Notes: generated by a model not told the origin, from the letters alone. DNA of 23,710 nucleotides from JBCBWG01 sp039186015 (GCA_039186015.1 JBCDAH010000072.1:1-23710), one strand, 5' to 3'. Numbered from the stretch's first letter, positions 15,315 through 23,710 are shown. A program made the numbers and translations.

Positions 15315-17429
15315 ATGCGGCCCGAGCAGCTCACCCCGCTTTTCGCTTCAGCGCTCTCGATCCCGGGAATTGGCCCGCGCCTGATCACGCTGTTGGAAAA
15401 GGCCGTCGACCTCCCGCCCGGCACAGCGGAGCCGCGGGTTATCGATCTTCTATGGCATACCCCCCATGCCGTCATCGACCGCCGTACGGAACCGACGCTT
15501 GCGCACGCAGCGCCGGGCACGATCGCAACGTTTCAGGTCCGGGTTCTCAAACACCGCGCCCCGCCGCGTGGCAACCGAAAAGCGCCATATCGCGTTGCCT
15601 GCGAGGACGATACTGGCCGGATCGACCTCGTCTTTTTCCATACCGAACGCGCCTTTATCCAGCGCCAATTGCCGGAAGGCGAAGTCCGCTACATTTCCGG
15701 CCGGGTCGACGCTTACGGCGACAAGCTGCAGATGATCCACCCCGACTACATTGTATCCGAGGCGCAGCGCGATCAACTTCCCATGCTTGAGCCTGTTTAC
15801 GGCCTGACCGCAGGGCTCTCCGGCCGCGTTCTCGGCAAGGCTATTCGTAATGCCGTGACCAAGCTTCCGGAGGTGCCCGAATGGCAGTCGACGGAATGGC
15901 TCACGCAGCAAGACTGGCCCAGTTTTGCCGAGGCCTTGCGGCGCATCCATGGCCCAGAGGATATGGATGACATCTCCGCCGGTGCTGCGCCGAGACAGCG
16001 TCTGGCTTATGATGAACTGTTTGCCAGTCAGATTGCGCTCCACCTCGTCCGTCTCCACACCCGCCGTCAACCTGGCAGACGGATCGTCGGCGACGGGGCC
16101 CTCCGCGACCGTATCGCGTCTGAACTCCCGTTTCGTCTCACGGGCGCGCAGACCCGCGCCCTGCGCGAGATTTCCGACGATCTTACCGGCGACGGGCGCA
16201 TGCATCGCCTGCTGCAAGGGGATGTGGGTTCGGGCAAAACACTGGTTGCTCTCATGACCATGGCGGCCGCCATCGAGGCCGGCGCACAGGCTGCGCTGAT
16301 GGCACCGACCGAGGTCCTGGCCCGGCAGCACACCGAGACCATCGGCCCGCTTGCGGACAAGGTCGGGATCGACTGGGCGCTGTTGACGGGCCGCGAAAAA
16401 GGCAAGACCCGTACAGAGATCCTTCAGAAGGCGGCGGATGGCACGCTCGGCATTCTGATCGGAACACATGCCCTGTTCCAGCCCGATGTCGTCTTTCAGG
16501 ACCTCGGTGTTGCAATTATCGATGAGCAGCACCGGTTCGGCGTTCATCAACGCCTCGCCCTTCAGTCCAAAGGGCGCGATGGCGGCGCGAATGTCCTGGC
16601 CATGACGGCGACCCCCATTCCGCGCACGCTCCTGATGACCCATTACGGGGATCTCGACGTCTCGCGTCTGGATGAAAAGCCGGCGGGCCGAAAGCCCATT
16701 AAAACAACCCTCGCCAGTCAGGATCGTCTCGATGACGTCATTGAGGGCTTGCGGCGCCAGCTCGAAGACGGCGCTCAAGTCTATTGGGTGTGCCCGCTAA
16801 TCGAGGGCACCGGCCCATCCGAGATGTCTGCCGCCCAAGAGCGTGCGGCCCATCTCAACCAGATTTTTCCAAACCAGGTCGGTCTTGTGCACGGCGCGAT
16901 GAGCGGCGACGCGCGCGACAAAACCATGCGCCAGTTTACCGACGCCACACTCAAAATCCTTGTCGCAACGACCGTGATCGAAGTGGGCGTCAACGTGCCC
17001 AACGCCGCCGTCATGGTGATCGAGCACGCAGAGCGCTTTGGTCTTGCGCAACTGCATCAGCTGCGCGGTCGCGTCGGGCGCGGCGAACGGCAGTCCTATT
17101 GCGTCCTGCTGTATCGCAGCCCGTTGAGTGAGACAGCTGAAGCACGCCTGCGCACCATGCGCGAAACCGAGGACGGCTTCATCATCGCAGAAAAGGACCT
17201 TGATCTGCGCGGCGGCGGGGAGCTTCTCGGATGGCGTCAATCCGGCATGCCGAGTTATCGCGTCGCTGAAGTTCCCGGCGCCAACGCTCTTCTCGAGGCA
17301 GCACGCGACGATGCGCAGCTCCTGCTGCAACAGGACCCGAAACTCACCAGCGAGCGTGGAGCCGCCGTGCGCCAGCTGCTGTATCTCTTCGAATGTGACG
17401 AGGCTGCACGCCTGTTCCACGCCGCGTAG
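15315..17429 (+). CDS. recG: ATP-dependent DNA helicase RecG
   Basis: Superfamily 2 DNA helicase/translocase of 704 aa that remodels stalled replication forks, D-loops and Holliday junctions. The N-terminal wedge/OB-fold region covers about 60-150. Motifs are Walker A GDVGSGKT (302-309), DEQH (403-406), TATPIPRTL, 'GLVHGAMSG', 'TTVIEVGVNVPNA' and RGRVGRG. The C-terminal block includes 'EKDLDLRGGGELLG'. ATG 15270 in the same frame would add 15 residues, but 'MRPEQLTPLFA' from 15315 matches how alphaproteobacterial RecG proteins usually begin. The ribosome-binding site at either position is weak. It converges on the SPOR protein gene with a 57-nt gap and no clear terminator. RecG and Mfd, both fork- or transcription-conflict helicases, are divergently arranged around sdhE. 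Confidence 0.97.
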   Translation: MRPEQLTPLFASALSIPGIGPRLITLLEKAVDLPPGTAEPRVIDLLWHTPHAVIDRRTEPTLAHAAPGTIATFQVRVLKHRAPPRGNRKAPYRVACEDDTGRIDLVFFHTERAFIQRQLPEGEVRYISGRVDAYGDKLQMIHPDYIVSEAQRDQLPMLEPVYGLTAGLSGRVLGKAIRNAVTKLPEVPEWQSTEWLTQQDWPSFAEALRRIHGPEDMDDISAGAAPRQRLAYDELFASQIALHLVRLHTRRQPGRRIVGDGALRDRIASELPFRLTGAQTRALREISDDLTGDGRMHRLLQGDVGSGKTLVALMTMAAAIEAGAQAALMAPTEVLARQHTETIGPLADKVGIDWALLTGREKGKTRTEILQKAADGTLGILIGTHALFQPDVVFQDLGVAIIDEQHRFGVHQRLALQSKGRDGGANVLAMTATPIPRTLLMTHYGDLDVSRLDEKPAGRKPIKTTLASQDRLDDVIEGLRRQLEDGAQVYWVCPLIEGTGPSEMSAAQERAAHLNQIFPNQVGLVHGAMSGDARDKTMRQFTDATLKILVATTVIEVGVNVPNAAVMVIEHAERFGLAQLHQLRGRVGRGERQSYCVLLYRSPLSETAEARLRTMRETEDGFIIAEKDLDLRGGGELLGWRQSGMPSYRVAEVPGANALLEAARDDAQLLLQQDPKLTSERGAAVRQLLYLFECDEAARLFHAA

Positions 17430-17486
17430 CGCGCATGATGTCCGCGAAACGTCAAAGCTCAGCGTGTGCTTGGGCGTATCGCGGCA

Positions 17487-18554
17487 CTATTTCGTAACGA
17501 CGTGGCAATCCAACCCATCACGCTTGAGTTGCGCGCACAATGGCCGGACTTCGCTCATCGACTGGAACGGCCCGAGCTGGACGATGTAGAAGCGGCCCAT
17601 ATTGCCGACCTTCTCATCCGTAACCCGCGCCGCACTGCCCGCCAGCGCAGAGCCGAACTTGCGATTCAGCCGGTTCGCAAGGGCTTTGGCATCGCCTTGA
17701 CCGCGCATGGCAGCCACACGCACTTGCATGTTGCCACCGCGCTTTGGTGCGGCGCGCGCTGTGGAGGTTGAAAATGTCGAAGGCTTGGCCGCAGCCGCTG
17801 CCGGCCGCGCATCAGACCGCCACGCCGATACGACCGCAGGCGCTGACTTGCTGGGGCCCAGGGAGCCCGTCGGTCCGGGCGTATTCGCAGCGGAAGCTGT
17901 GCCCGAACTGCCAAACAACGACCCAAAGAAGTTGGAAACACTGTTGCCGGCAGCCGCCAACGGATCGGACGAGTTCGCCGAGGGTGCCGGCTGATTCTTT
18001 GTCGTCGTCGACCACGATGCGTTCGCCCGTGACGACGACGTTGCGTTTGTCGTGGTCCGCCGCGGTGCCGCGCGTGCCACTGTCTTTGGCTTGGCGTTGC
18101 TGGAACCGACGTCGCCATTGGTCTGGCCCTGATCGGACAGGCCTGCCGTTTGATAGGCCGACGCACGCGCGGCCAATGCCGCCTTCCGCTCGTCTTTCGA
18201 TAGCCCGTTCTTCATCCACAACGCGGCGGTCAGATCCGACACCGAGCTGGCGATCTGCCCGCGACCACGATGGCCCAGCCCGCGATAATAAAGCGCTCTC
18301 GCAAGTTCCTTGCGGGTCAGACGTTTACTATTAATGGCGACATCCAATAGCCGCACACCCGTATCGAAGTTCTTCGCAGTAACGGCAACCCGCCCGTCCG
18401 AGAGCGCTTTGCGCGCATCTGCCAAGCTAATGCGTTTCGATGCTGATTTGGTCGCTTGCGCCGCTGCAGACCCCGTCGCAATCGGCAAAATTGCAAAACC
18501 GCCGCCAAAAGCGACCATTGCCAGGACCAAGCCAAACCCGCGCGCCGGTAACAT
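17487..18554 (-). CDS. Secreted SPOR-domain protein with helical repeat N-terminal region
   Basis: Exported protein of 355 aa. The signal peptide (FGLVLAMVAFGGGFAILPI...GSAAA, ending near residue 32) is followed by a helical, TPR-like region at about 40-135 (ISLADARKALSDGRVAV, ARALYYRGLGHRGRGQIASS, LTAALWMKNGLSKDERKAA). A low-complexity Ser/Ala/Thr/Pro linker spans about 135-270. A C-terminal SPOR domain (about 275-355) has 'MQVRVAAMRGQGDAKALANRLN' and 'GRFYIVQLGPFQSMSEVRPLCAQL'. SPOR domains bind denuded peptidoglycan glycan strands at division sites, so a role in septal wall remodelling is likely but inferred. GGGGGA 8 nt before ATG 18554 sets the start; a GTG at 18587 is less likely. It lies downstream of glmS on the same strand, but 134 nt away. 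Confidence 0.8.
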   Translation of the reverse strand: MLPARGFGLVLAMVAFGGGFAILPIATGSAAAQATKSASKRISLADARKALSDGRVAVTAKNFDTGVRLLDVAINSKRLTRKELARALYYRGLGHRGRGQIASSVSDLTAALWMKNGLSKDERKAALAARASAYQTAGLSDQGQTNGDVGSSNAKPKTVARAAPRRTTTNATSSSRANASWSTTTKNQPAPSANSSDPLAAAGNSVSNFFGSLFGSSGTASAANTPGPTGSLGPSKSAPAVVSAWRSDARPAAAAAKPSTFSTSTARAAPKRGGNMQVRVAAMRGQGDAKALANRLNRKFGSALAGSAARVTDEKVGNMGRFYIVQLGPFQSMSEVRPLCAQLKRDGLDCHVVTK

Positions 18555-18595
18555 TCTTATGTCCCCCGTTGGGATTATCACGCGCACTTCAAGAT

Positions 18596-18617
18596 CTCAC
18601 CGTTAACAAACCGTGAG
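18596..18617. promoter_or_regulatory. Inverted repeat upstream of the SPOR-protein gene
   Basis: CTCAC (18596-18600) and GTGAG (18613-18617) flank CGTTAACAAACC. On the minus strand this gives CTCACGGTT-TGTT-AACGGTGAG with one G-G mismatch. It is 42 nt upstream of the SPOR gene start and 72 nt beyond the glmS stop. It could be an operator or a weak terminator, but no T-run follows. Confidence 0.3.
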
Positions 18618-18688
18618 AACATGGCAATCACGCGACGCAACTTTCCACTGCATCGCGCAGTTCTCCACGATGTGGTCCCTCTGCCGCG

Positions 18689-20509
18689 TTATTCAACCGT
18701 GACAGATTTCGCCAGGTTTCGGGGTTGATCGACGTCCGTCCCCATCATCACGGCCGTATGATACGCCAGTAACTGGACTGGAATTGCAGAAATCAGCGGG
18801 CTGACAAACGGGTGCGCGTTCGGAAGCTGTATGTGTTGTAGCAGCTCGCAGCCGGCCTCATCCGCGCTGGCGTCCGAGATCAAGACAATCCGTCCCCCGC
18901 GTGCAGCGACTTCCTGCATGTTGGAAACGGTTTTTTCAAACAGTTCATCCTTTGGCGCGATGACGATCACCGGAACAGTCTCGTCGATCAGCGCGATAGG
19001 GCCGTGTTTCAATTCCCCCGCTGCATAACCCTCAGCATGAATATAAGAGATTTCCTTCAACTTGAGCGCGCCCTCAAGCGCAATCGGGAAACTCCGCCCG
19101 CGGCCGAGGTAAATCACATCCGAGGTCTTCGCCAGCACATGCGCCAACGTACGATAGGGCTCCTCATCCCGCAGCATGTCGGCCACATGTCGCGGCACTT
19201 CGAGCAAAGCGCGCACCAGCTCTTGCTCCTGCTCTGCGCTGACGTTGCCGTTCGCCCGCCCCAGCGCAATGGCAAAGGCCGCCAGCGTGGTGAGTTGGCT
19301 GGTGAACGCTTTGGTGGACGCAACACCAATCTCAGGCCCGGCCAGGATCGGCAGCGTGGCGTCGGCTTCCCGCGCGATGGTTGACGACAAGACGTTCACA
19401 ACGGCCGCAATGCGCTGGTTGGCCGATTTGCAGTGCCGAAGCATAGCCAGCGTGTCGGCGGTCTCTCCGGATTGTGACACGAAGATCGACAATCCTCCGT
19501 CACTCAGCGGGACGTCGCGGTAGCGCATTTCTGACGCGACATCGATCTCGACTGGAATCCGCGCGATTTGCTCAATCCAGTACTTCGCGACAAGACCCGC
19601 ATAGTAGGCTGTCCCACACGCGGAAATCGTCACCCGCGGGACCTGGGACAGATCCACACCCAGATCCAGCTCCTTCAGCCGCAAGTCGCCAAGATCGGTG
19701 TAATGGGCCAACGTATGACCAATTACCTCGGGCTGCTGATGGATCTCCTTGATCATGAAGTGGCGGTGATTGCCCTTGTCAATCAGCATTGCCCCGACGT
19801 TGGTCGTCGTGATCGGCCGGGAAACCGTTGCGCCGTCCATGTCAAACACGGACGCGGACTGGCGCGTGAGCTCCACCCAGTCCCCTTCCTCGAGGTAGGT
19901 AATCTGATTGACAAACGGCGCCAGCGCGATCGCATCGGAGCCCAGGTACATTTCACCGTCACCGTGGCCGACCGCGAGCGGACTGCCGCGACGCGCCCCG
20001 AACATAAGGTTGTCTTCACCGGCAAAAATGATGGCCAGCGCGAACGCACCCTCCAGTTTCCGTAGCGACTGGTGGACAGCATCACGCGGCGAGGCGCCCG
20101 CGTTCAGGTGCGACGCGATGAGGTGAACAATCACCTCCGTATCGGTATCTGATTGAAACCGATGTCCACTCTCCAGGAGACCGTCGCGCAACGTGCGGAA
20201 GTTCTCGATGATGCCGTTATGGACTACGGCAACGCGGTCGCTCATGTGCGGATGCGCGTTGGCTTCAGTCGGCTTGCCGTGCGTTGCCCAGCGCGTATGA
20301 CCGATACCAAGTTCGCCGGATAACGGCGCTTCAGCAAGTTTCGCTTCAAGATTGCGCAGCTTGCCCTCGGCACGCCGCCGAACGAGCCGGCCGTCTTCCA
20401 GCGTTGCAACACCCGCTGAGTCGTATCCCCGGTATTCCAGACGCCGCAGCGAGTCGACGATATCGTCGGCTACGGCACGTCGCCCCAAGACTCCAACGAT
20501 TCCACACAT
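18689..20509 (-). CDS. glmS: Glutamine--fructose-6-phosphate aminotransferase (isomerizing) GlmS
   Basis: Cytosolic enzyme of 606 aa converting fructose-6-phosphate and glutamine to glucosamine-6-phosphate, the first step to UDP-GlcNAc for peptidoglycan and lipid A. The N-terminal glutaminase domain begins MCGIVGVLG with nucleophile Cys2, followed by 'GHTRWATHGKPTEANAHPH' and 'VVHNGIIENF'. Two SIS isomerase domains follow, including 'SACGTAYYAGLVAKYW', 'SQSGETADTLAMLR' and 'GRGRSFPIALEGALKLKEISY' (key GRG and EGALKLKE). The protein ends with the canonical 'PRNLAKSVTVE'. Cys2 must be the first residue after fMet, so ATG 20509 is the start; GGAGGG lies 7 nt upstream. It is 119 nt downstream of glmU on the same strand. 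I saw no glmS ribozyme sequence, which is expected outside Firmicutes. Confidence 0.98.
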   Translation of the reverse strand: MCGIVGVLGRRAVADDIVDSLRRLEYRGYDSAGVATLEDGRLVRRRAEGKLRNLEAKLAEAPLSGELGIGHTRWATHGKPTEANAHPHMSDRVAVVHNGIIENFRTLRDGLLESGHRFQSDTDTEVIVHLIASHLNAGASPRDAVHQSLRKLEGAFALAIIFAGEDNLMFGARRGSPLAVGHGDGEMYLGSDAIALAPFVNQITYLEEGDWVELTRQSASVFDMDGATVSRPITTTNVGAMLIDKGNHRHFMIKEIHQQPEVIGHTLAHYTDLGDLRLKELDLGVDLSQVPRVTISACGTAYYAGLVAKYWIEQIARIPVEIDVASEMRYRDVPLSDGGLSIFVSQSGETADTLAMLRHCKSANQRIAAVVNVLSSTIAREADATLPILAGPEIGVASTKAFTSQLTTLAAFAIALGRANGNVSAEQEQELVRALLEVPRHVADMLRDEEPYRTLAHVLAKTSDVIYLGRGRSFPIALEGALKLKEISYIHAEGYAAGELKHGPIALIDETVPVIVIAPKDELFEKTVSNMQEVAARGGRIVLISDASADEAGCELLQHIQLPNAHPFVSPLISAIPVQLLAYHTAVMMGTDVDQPRNLAKSVTVE

Positions 20510-20628
20510 AGCTGATCCCTCCGCGCGGTCCCGTGCGATAGTCCTCAAACGAGTCCTAACTTGGTGCAATGCAACAACGGTTACGAACCATTACAAGAAT
20601 CGTTCCACACCAGGATTGGCGCACCGAA

Positions 20629-21975
20629 TCAGCCCTTGCGTGCCTTCATTTTCTCTCGGAATCGGGCAGCCCATCCGTCGCGCACGACCTGTTCAGCACG
20701 TTCCAGTGACAGCGCACCTGCCGGAACCGTCTTTGTAATCACGCTGCCCGATCCGACGTAGGCGTCCGCGCCGATCTTGACCGGTGCGACCAGCGATGAG
20801 TTGGAGCCTATGAAGGCGCCAGCTTCGATCGTTGTTCGATACTTCTTGAACCCGTCGTAATTGCAGACAATCGTCCCGGCGCCGACGTTCGCGCCGTCAC
20901 CCACGTCCGCGTCACCGAGATAGGCTAAGTGATTCGCCTTGGCGCCTGTCCCAATCACGGAATTCTTGACCTCGACGAAGTTGCCGATCCGAACATTCTG
21001 ATTGAGCACGGCGCCGGGCCGCAACCTGGCAAACGGCCCGATACGGGCGCCTTCGCCGATATGGGCGTGCTCGAAATGGCAGTTCGCCAGGATATGGACG
21101 TTGTCGGCGACTCGGACGCCAGGGCCGAAAAACACGTTGGGCTCAATCACGACATCACGACCGATTACCGTGTCGTAGCTGAACCAGACCGTCTCGGGCG
21201 CGATGAGCGTGACACCATTCTCCATGGCGGCTGTGCGCGCGCGGCGCTGATAAACCGCTTCCGCTTCGGCCAGTTGAACCCGCGAATTGATGCCAAGCAC
21301 CTCTTCCTCAGGACATGTCACCACGCGGACCCGAAACCCGTCCCCGCGTGCCAGCGCAACAATATCGGTGAGGTAAAACTCGCCTTTCGCGTTGTCATTC
21401 GTGATCCGGTCGAGCATGCCCAGCAGATCCGGAAGGTTGAAGCCCATCACGCCCGAGTTGCATAACCGAACGCCAAGCTCCGCGTCCGAGCAGTCGCGGT
21501 GCTCTCGAATCGCAGCAAGATTGCCGTCGCCATCCTTCAGAAGTCGGCCATATCCCGCGGGGTCTGCGGTTTCGAAGCCAAGCACCGCGACATGGGCACC
21601 AGCCTCAAGTTCGGCCCGCAGCGCGCGGATCGTTTCCGGCCGCACCAAGGGCGTGTCGCCAAACAGGACAAAAACCGGACCCTCATGGTCCTCCAGCGCC
21701 TGACGCGCCGCCAACACGGCATGCGCCGTGCCCAACTGCTCATACTGGACGTAGACGCGTGCATCCCGTGCCGTCTCGGCAACAACGGCCGAGACCTCTT
21801 CCGCCTCCGGGGCGACAACAACAGCAGCGGTCGTCTCCGGCGTCGCATCAATCGCAGCTAACACGTGCCCAAGCATGCTGCATCCGGCGACCGGATGCAG
21901 CACCTTCGGCTTGGCCGACTTCATCCGGGTGCCCTTGCCTGCCGCAAGAATGATAGCGAGCGACGTTGCTGTCAT
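20629..21975 (-). CDS. glmU: Bifunctional GlcNAc-1-P uridylyltransferase / GlcN-1-P acetyltransferase GlmU
   Basis: Bifunctional cytosolic enzyme of 448 aa that acetylates glucosamine-1-phosphate and then forms UDP-GlcNAc. The N-terminal pyrophosphorylase has LAAGKGTRM (10-18), PKVLH (23-27), 'LGTAHAV' (81-87) and GDTPL (106-110). The C-terminal half is a left-handed beta helix of hexapeptide repeats (about 255-430), with 'ANHLAYLGDA' containing the predicted acetyltransferase base His349. The frame extends upstream to 22050, but the extra residues are unrelated to the family, and MTATSLAIILAAGKG from ATG 21975 is the normal N-terminus. The ribosome-binding site is weak (GGATTGG). It precedes glmS on the same strand, so the two UDP-GlcNAc enzymes are probably co-transcribed. 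Confidence 0.97.
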   Translation of the reverse strand: MTATSLAIILAAGKGTRMKSAKPKVLHPVAGCSMLGHVLAAIDATPETTAAVVVAPEAEEVSAVVAETARDARVYVQYEQLGTAHAVLAARQALEDHEGPVFVLFGDTPLVRPETIRALRAELEAGAHVAVLGFETADPAGYGRLLKDGDGNLAAIREHRDCSDAELGVRLCNSGVMGFNLPDLLGMLDRITNDNAKGEFYLTDIVALARGDGFRVRVVTCPEEEVLGINSRVQLAEAEAVYQRRARTAAMENGVTLIAPETVWFSYDTVIGRDVVIEPNVFFGPGVRVADNVHILANCHFEHAHIGEGARIGPFARLRPGAVLNQNVRIGNFVEVKNSVIGTGAKANHLAYLGDADVGDGANVGAGTIVCNYDGFKKYRTTIEAGAFIGSNSSLVAPVKIGADAYVGSGSVITKTVPAGALSLERAEQVVRDGWAARFREKMKARKG

Positions 21976-22302
21976 GCGGACCAATCCTTGTGCCAATCCT
22001 CGTGATTGTGCAAACACCGGTTTTCCATTGGCGAAGCCCAATCCCGGCACCGACGCCTCTTAACCGAGGGCGATCGGAAGCGAAACCGCCGAAACCAGCG
22101 CCCACTTATGCTCGTTATGACATGATAATGTCTGGGACCGTGGCCATTCTGCAAATTCCACAGCTCGCCTCAATGCACGCTCCCCAGCACGTTGACGACG
22201 ATCCACAGACACCGCAGTCAATCAACGAGGTGGATAAACCAGAAGTCATTTGCAGCCGCCTGTCGCGCGTCACGGCTTAGTTCCCCGGTAAGGAGGGTTG
22301 GT
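21976..22302. other. Divergent intergenic region between glmU and SPOR membrane-protein gene
   Basis: This 327-nt region carries no convincing gene. It should contain the glmU promoter (leftward) and that of the SPOR membrane protein (rightward). One symmetrical element is visible: GACAT-GATA-ATGTC at 22119-22132, which might be an operator. I could not place promoter hexamers with confidence. Confidence 0.45.
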
Positions 22303-23391
22303 ATGACGCGGACCAACGACGATGCAAAGGCCACGCCGTCCGTCGGTCAGCCGAAGAAAAAATCCGGCGGTGTCCTATGGGCAATGTACTGCACAGTATG
22401 GATCATGATTTCGGCACTGTCGGCAACCTATCTTTTCGCCCTCGCGATTGCGCCGGACAATGTCCACTCTGTCGTTGCAAGTTTGCGCGGTACATTGCCG
22501 GCGACATCGGATGTGCCCGTGCTGGAGAAACGCCAGACTCTTGAGGAACGCAACGTCGCCGCACTCCTCAAGCAGCGCTCCGCACTGGCAGCGGAGACGC
22601 AGCGGCTGCGGGAAACGGTCAGTCGTCTGCAAAAGCGGCTCGAAAGCCAGGAGCCGCCTCCGGCGTCTTCAACACCCAGGCAGGTTGCGACACGCCCCGA
22701 GCAGCTTGCGACACGTCCTGAGACGAGCGCCGCGCGGCCTCCGGTCCGGACCACGATGATCACAACCGGCTCGATCGCCAAAACCGTACCGGAGCCTACG
22801 GCTGCGCCGACGCCTAAGCCAGAGGTGAAACTGGTCCGGACGACAACGATTGTGCCGCGGCAAAAGGTGCCTCAAACGAGAGGTTCGGCGCCACCGCTGC
22901 CGGAGCGGACACCGCGGCAGGTTGCGTCCGTGGAAGGCGTCACAGTTATCAACAAGCGCACGTCGATACCAGCAACGGCACCGTCACAGGCACCCGAAGC
23001 AACAGCAGCTGCGCCTGTTAAGCCGGCTGTCAGAGAACCGAAGCCTTCTGCGAAAGCGCCGCCGGCCGTTGCTCCGTCCACAGCACCGATCACGTTCGGC
23101 GCCCCAACCGTGACAGCCGCGGCGCCAAAATCTGTCGCGCTGCGCTTGTCGTCAGGACCATCGATCGAATCGCTGCGCTTGAGCTGGGGCTATCTCAAAG
23201 AACGCCACGCCAGCATCCTGCAAGGCCTGCGCCCGCGCTTCGCGCAATCGCGCGGCGGTGCGGACGGTTCGGTCTATCACTTGCTGGCCGGCCCGATGGA
23301 AACCCGCGCAGAAGCCACACAGGTTTGCGCAATCTTGCGCGCCCAGAGCGTGGCATGCGAGGTCGCGCAGTACGAGGGCAATACGCTGTAA
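22303..23391 (+). CDS. Bitopic inner-membrane protein with coiled coil, Pro-rich linker and C-terminal SPOR domain
   Basis: Membrane-anchored periplasmic protein of 362 aa. A basic cytoplasmic N-terminus (GQPKKKSGG) precedes one transmembrane helix (about 24-50). A coiled coil follows at about 75-117 (EKRQTLEERNVAALLKQRSA, RLRETVSRLQKRLE), then a long Pro/Ala/Thr-rich linker (118-280) with a short internal duplication (QVATRP / QLATRP). The C-terminal SPOR-like domain (about 290-362) contains 'SVYHLLAGPMETRAEATQVC' and ends 'VACEVAQYEGNTL'. The architecture resembles FtsN-type divisome proteins, but I cannot claim orthology. GGAGGG 7 nt before ATG 22303 sets the start; an earlier in-frame start at 22192 adds non-family residues. 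It is divergent from glmU-glmS. A GGCTGG/CCAGCT hairpin directly follows the stop. Confidence 0.78.
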   Translation: MTRTNDDAKATPSVGQPKKKSGGVLWAMYCTVWIMISALSATYLFALAIAPDNVHSVVASLRGTLPATSDVPVLEKRQTLEERNVAALLKQRSALAAETQRLRETVSRLQKRLESQEPPPASSTPRQVATRPEQLATRPETSAARPPVRTTMITTGSIAKTVPEPTAAPTPKPEVKLVRTTTIVPRQKVPQTRGSAPPLPERTPRQVASVEGVTVINKRTSIPATAPSQAPEATAAAPVKPAVREPKPSAKAPPAVAPSTAPITFGAPTVTAAAPKSVALRLSSGPSIESLRLSWGYLKERHASILQGLRPRFAQSRGGADGSVYHLLAGPMETRAEATQVCAILRAQSVACEVAQYEGNTL

Positions 23392-23408
23392 GGCTGGTCC
23401 ATCCAGCT
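23392..23408 (+). terminator. Hairpin immediately after the SPOR membrane-protein gene
   Basis: GGCTGG (23392-23397) and CCAGCT (23403-23408) pair around TCCAT, starting at the base after the TAA stop. The last pair is a G-T wobble. There is no downstream T-run, so this is only a weak terminator candidate. Confidence 0.3.
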
Positions 23409-23430
23409 GGCCTGTCGACACACGACTAGC

Positions 23431-23710
23431 CGCGGAGTCTTTAGTTGGCGCTGTTCGCACGCGAGTCTTTACGTGCGCTACCGCTCGCGACAAACGCTCG
23501 CTACTTTAGCGCGGGCCAGCCGTCTGGCACCCCAGGCCGCGAACGCGGTCCGGCGCGTTGCGCCGCCCACGCGGAGGGCCCGGCCGCAAGGCCGGAATAG
23601 CCCGTGAGCGAGAGTCTTTCATTTGCGCTGTTCGCACGCTCGCAGGCTCGCGGCTCGAGCGCTGGCTATCCTGGTGGGACGGTACCCAGGCCGCGACTGC
23701 GGCCCGCCGC
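23431..23710. repeat. Modular hairpin-rich intergenic repeat, copy B (continues beyond the window)
   Basis: Second member of the family described at 5769-6115, with modules in a different order. GAGTCTTT occurs at 23435, 23463 and 23612. TTAGTTGGCGCTGTTCGCACGC is at 23441-23462. The GCGCTACCGC...CGCTCGCTACTT module is at about 23475-23506. The hairpin pair GGCCGC-GAAC-GCGGTC (23535-23550) and CGGCGC-GTT-GCGCCG (23551-23565) is next, then CCGGCC-GCAA-GGCCGG (23580-23595). The leading unit GAATAGCCCGTGAGCGA restarts at 23594 and runs into a block nearly identical to 5907-5990, ending at the window edge with GGCCGC-GACT-GCGGCC (23689-23704). No gene is visible here. Confidence 0.7.

Noticed and set aside
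15450..16778. A 442-codon open frame antisense to recG
   Set aside because: RecG motifs are unbroken on the plus strand. The antisense product has no recognisable domain and is the kind of shadow frame common in GC-rich coding DNA.
20510..20628. Possible glmS ribozyme or riboswitch upstream of glmS
   Set aside because: The gap is only 119 nt and lacks a recognisable ribozyme core. Known glmS ribozymes are mainly in Firmicutes.
23431..23710. Possible CRISPR array, because of recurring short units
   Set aside because: Repeat units are irregularly spaced, differ in length and order, and contain no uniform spacers. No cas genes are present.

Overview
The window looks like chromosomal DNA of an alphaproteobacterium, most likely of the order Hyphomicrobiales (Rhizobiales). 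I infer this from a Porin_2-type outer-membrane porin, an IalB-family periplasmic protein, the recG/sdhE/mfd cluster next to glmS and glmU, and two SPOR proteins of alphaproteobacterial type. The DNA is GC-rich. I saw no phage, transposase, plasmid or CRISPR signatures and no rRNA or tRNA genes.

Layout. Bases 1-1084 hold the 5' part of a porin on the minus strand, cut by the window edge. Bases 1085-1767 are a non-coding divergent region with a palindromic porin leader and a nested inverted-repeat block (1517-1631) that looks like a structured RNA. Four plus-strand genes follow: a UbiH/UbiF-type FAD hydroxylase, an LpxL/HtrB-type lipid A acyltransferase, an HpcH/HpaI (CitE-like, malyl-CoA-lyase-like) CoA-ester lyase, and HspQ with a possible heat-shock promoter. 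Bases 5664-6283 are non-coding and dominated by a modular, hairpin-rich repeat. A related copy occupies the right edge (about 23431-23710).

Next come ialB (minus), then a YejA-like peptide-binding protein overlapping an ANL-superfamily acyl-CoA ligase by four bases (plus). After these is a small two-helix membrane protein of unknown function (minus).

The right half is a housekeeping block. sdhE and mfd (minus) are divergent from recG (plus), a secreted SPOR protein (minus) converges on recG, and glmU and glmS follow (minus). A bitopic membrane protein with a proline-rich linker and SPOR domain (plus) is divergent from glmU. The themes are cell-envelope biogenesis (lipid A, UDP-GlcNAc supply, peptidoglycan-binding SPOR domains, porin) and genome maintenance (Mfd, RecG).

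I found no convincing new multi-gene system. The most unusual material is non-coding: the mosaic hairpin repeat family with two copies here, and the nested stem block between the porin and ubiH-like genes. All protein calls rest on reading motifs by eye, without database searches.
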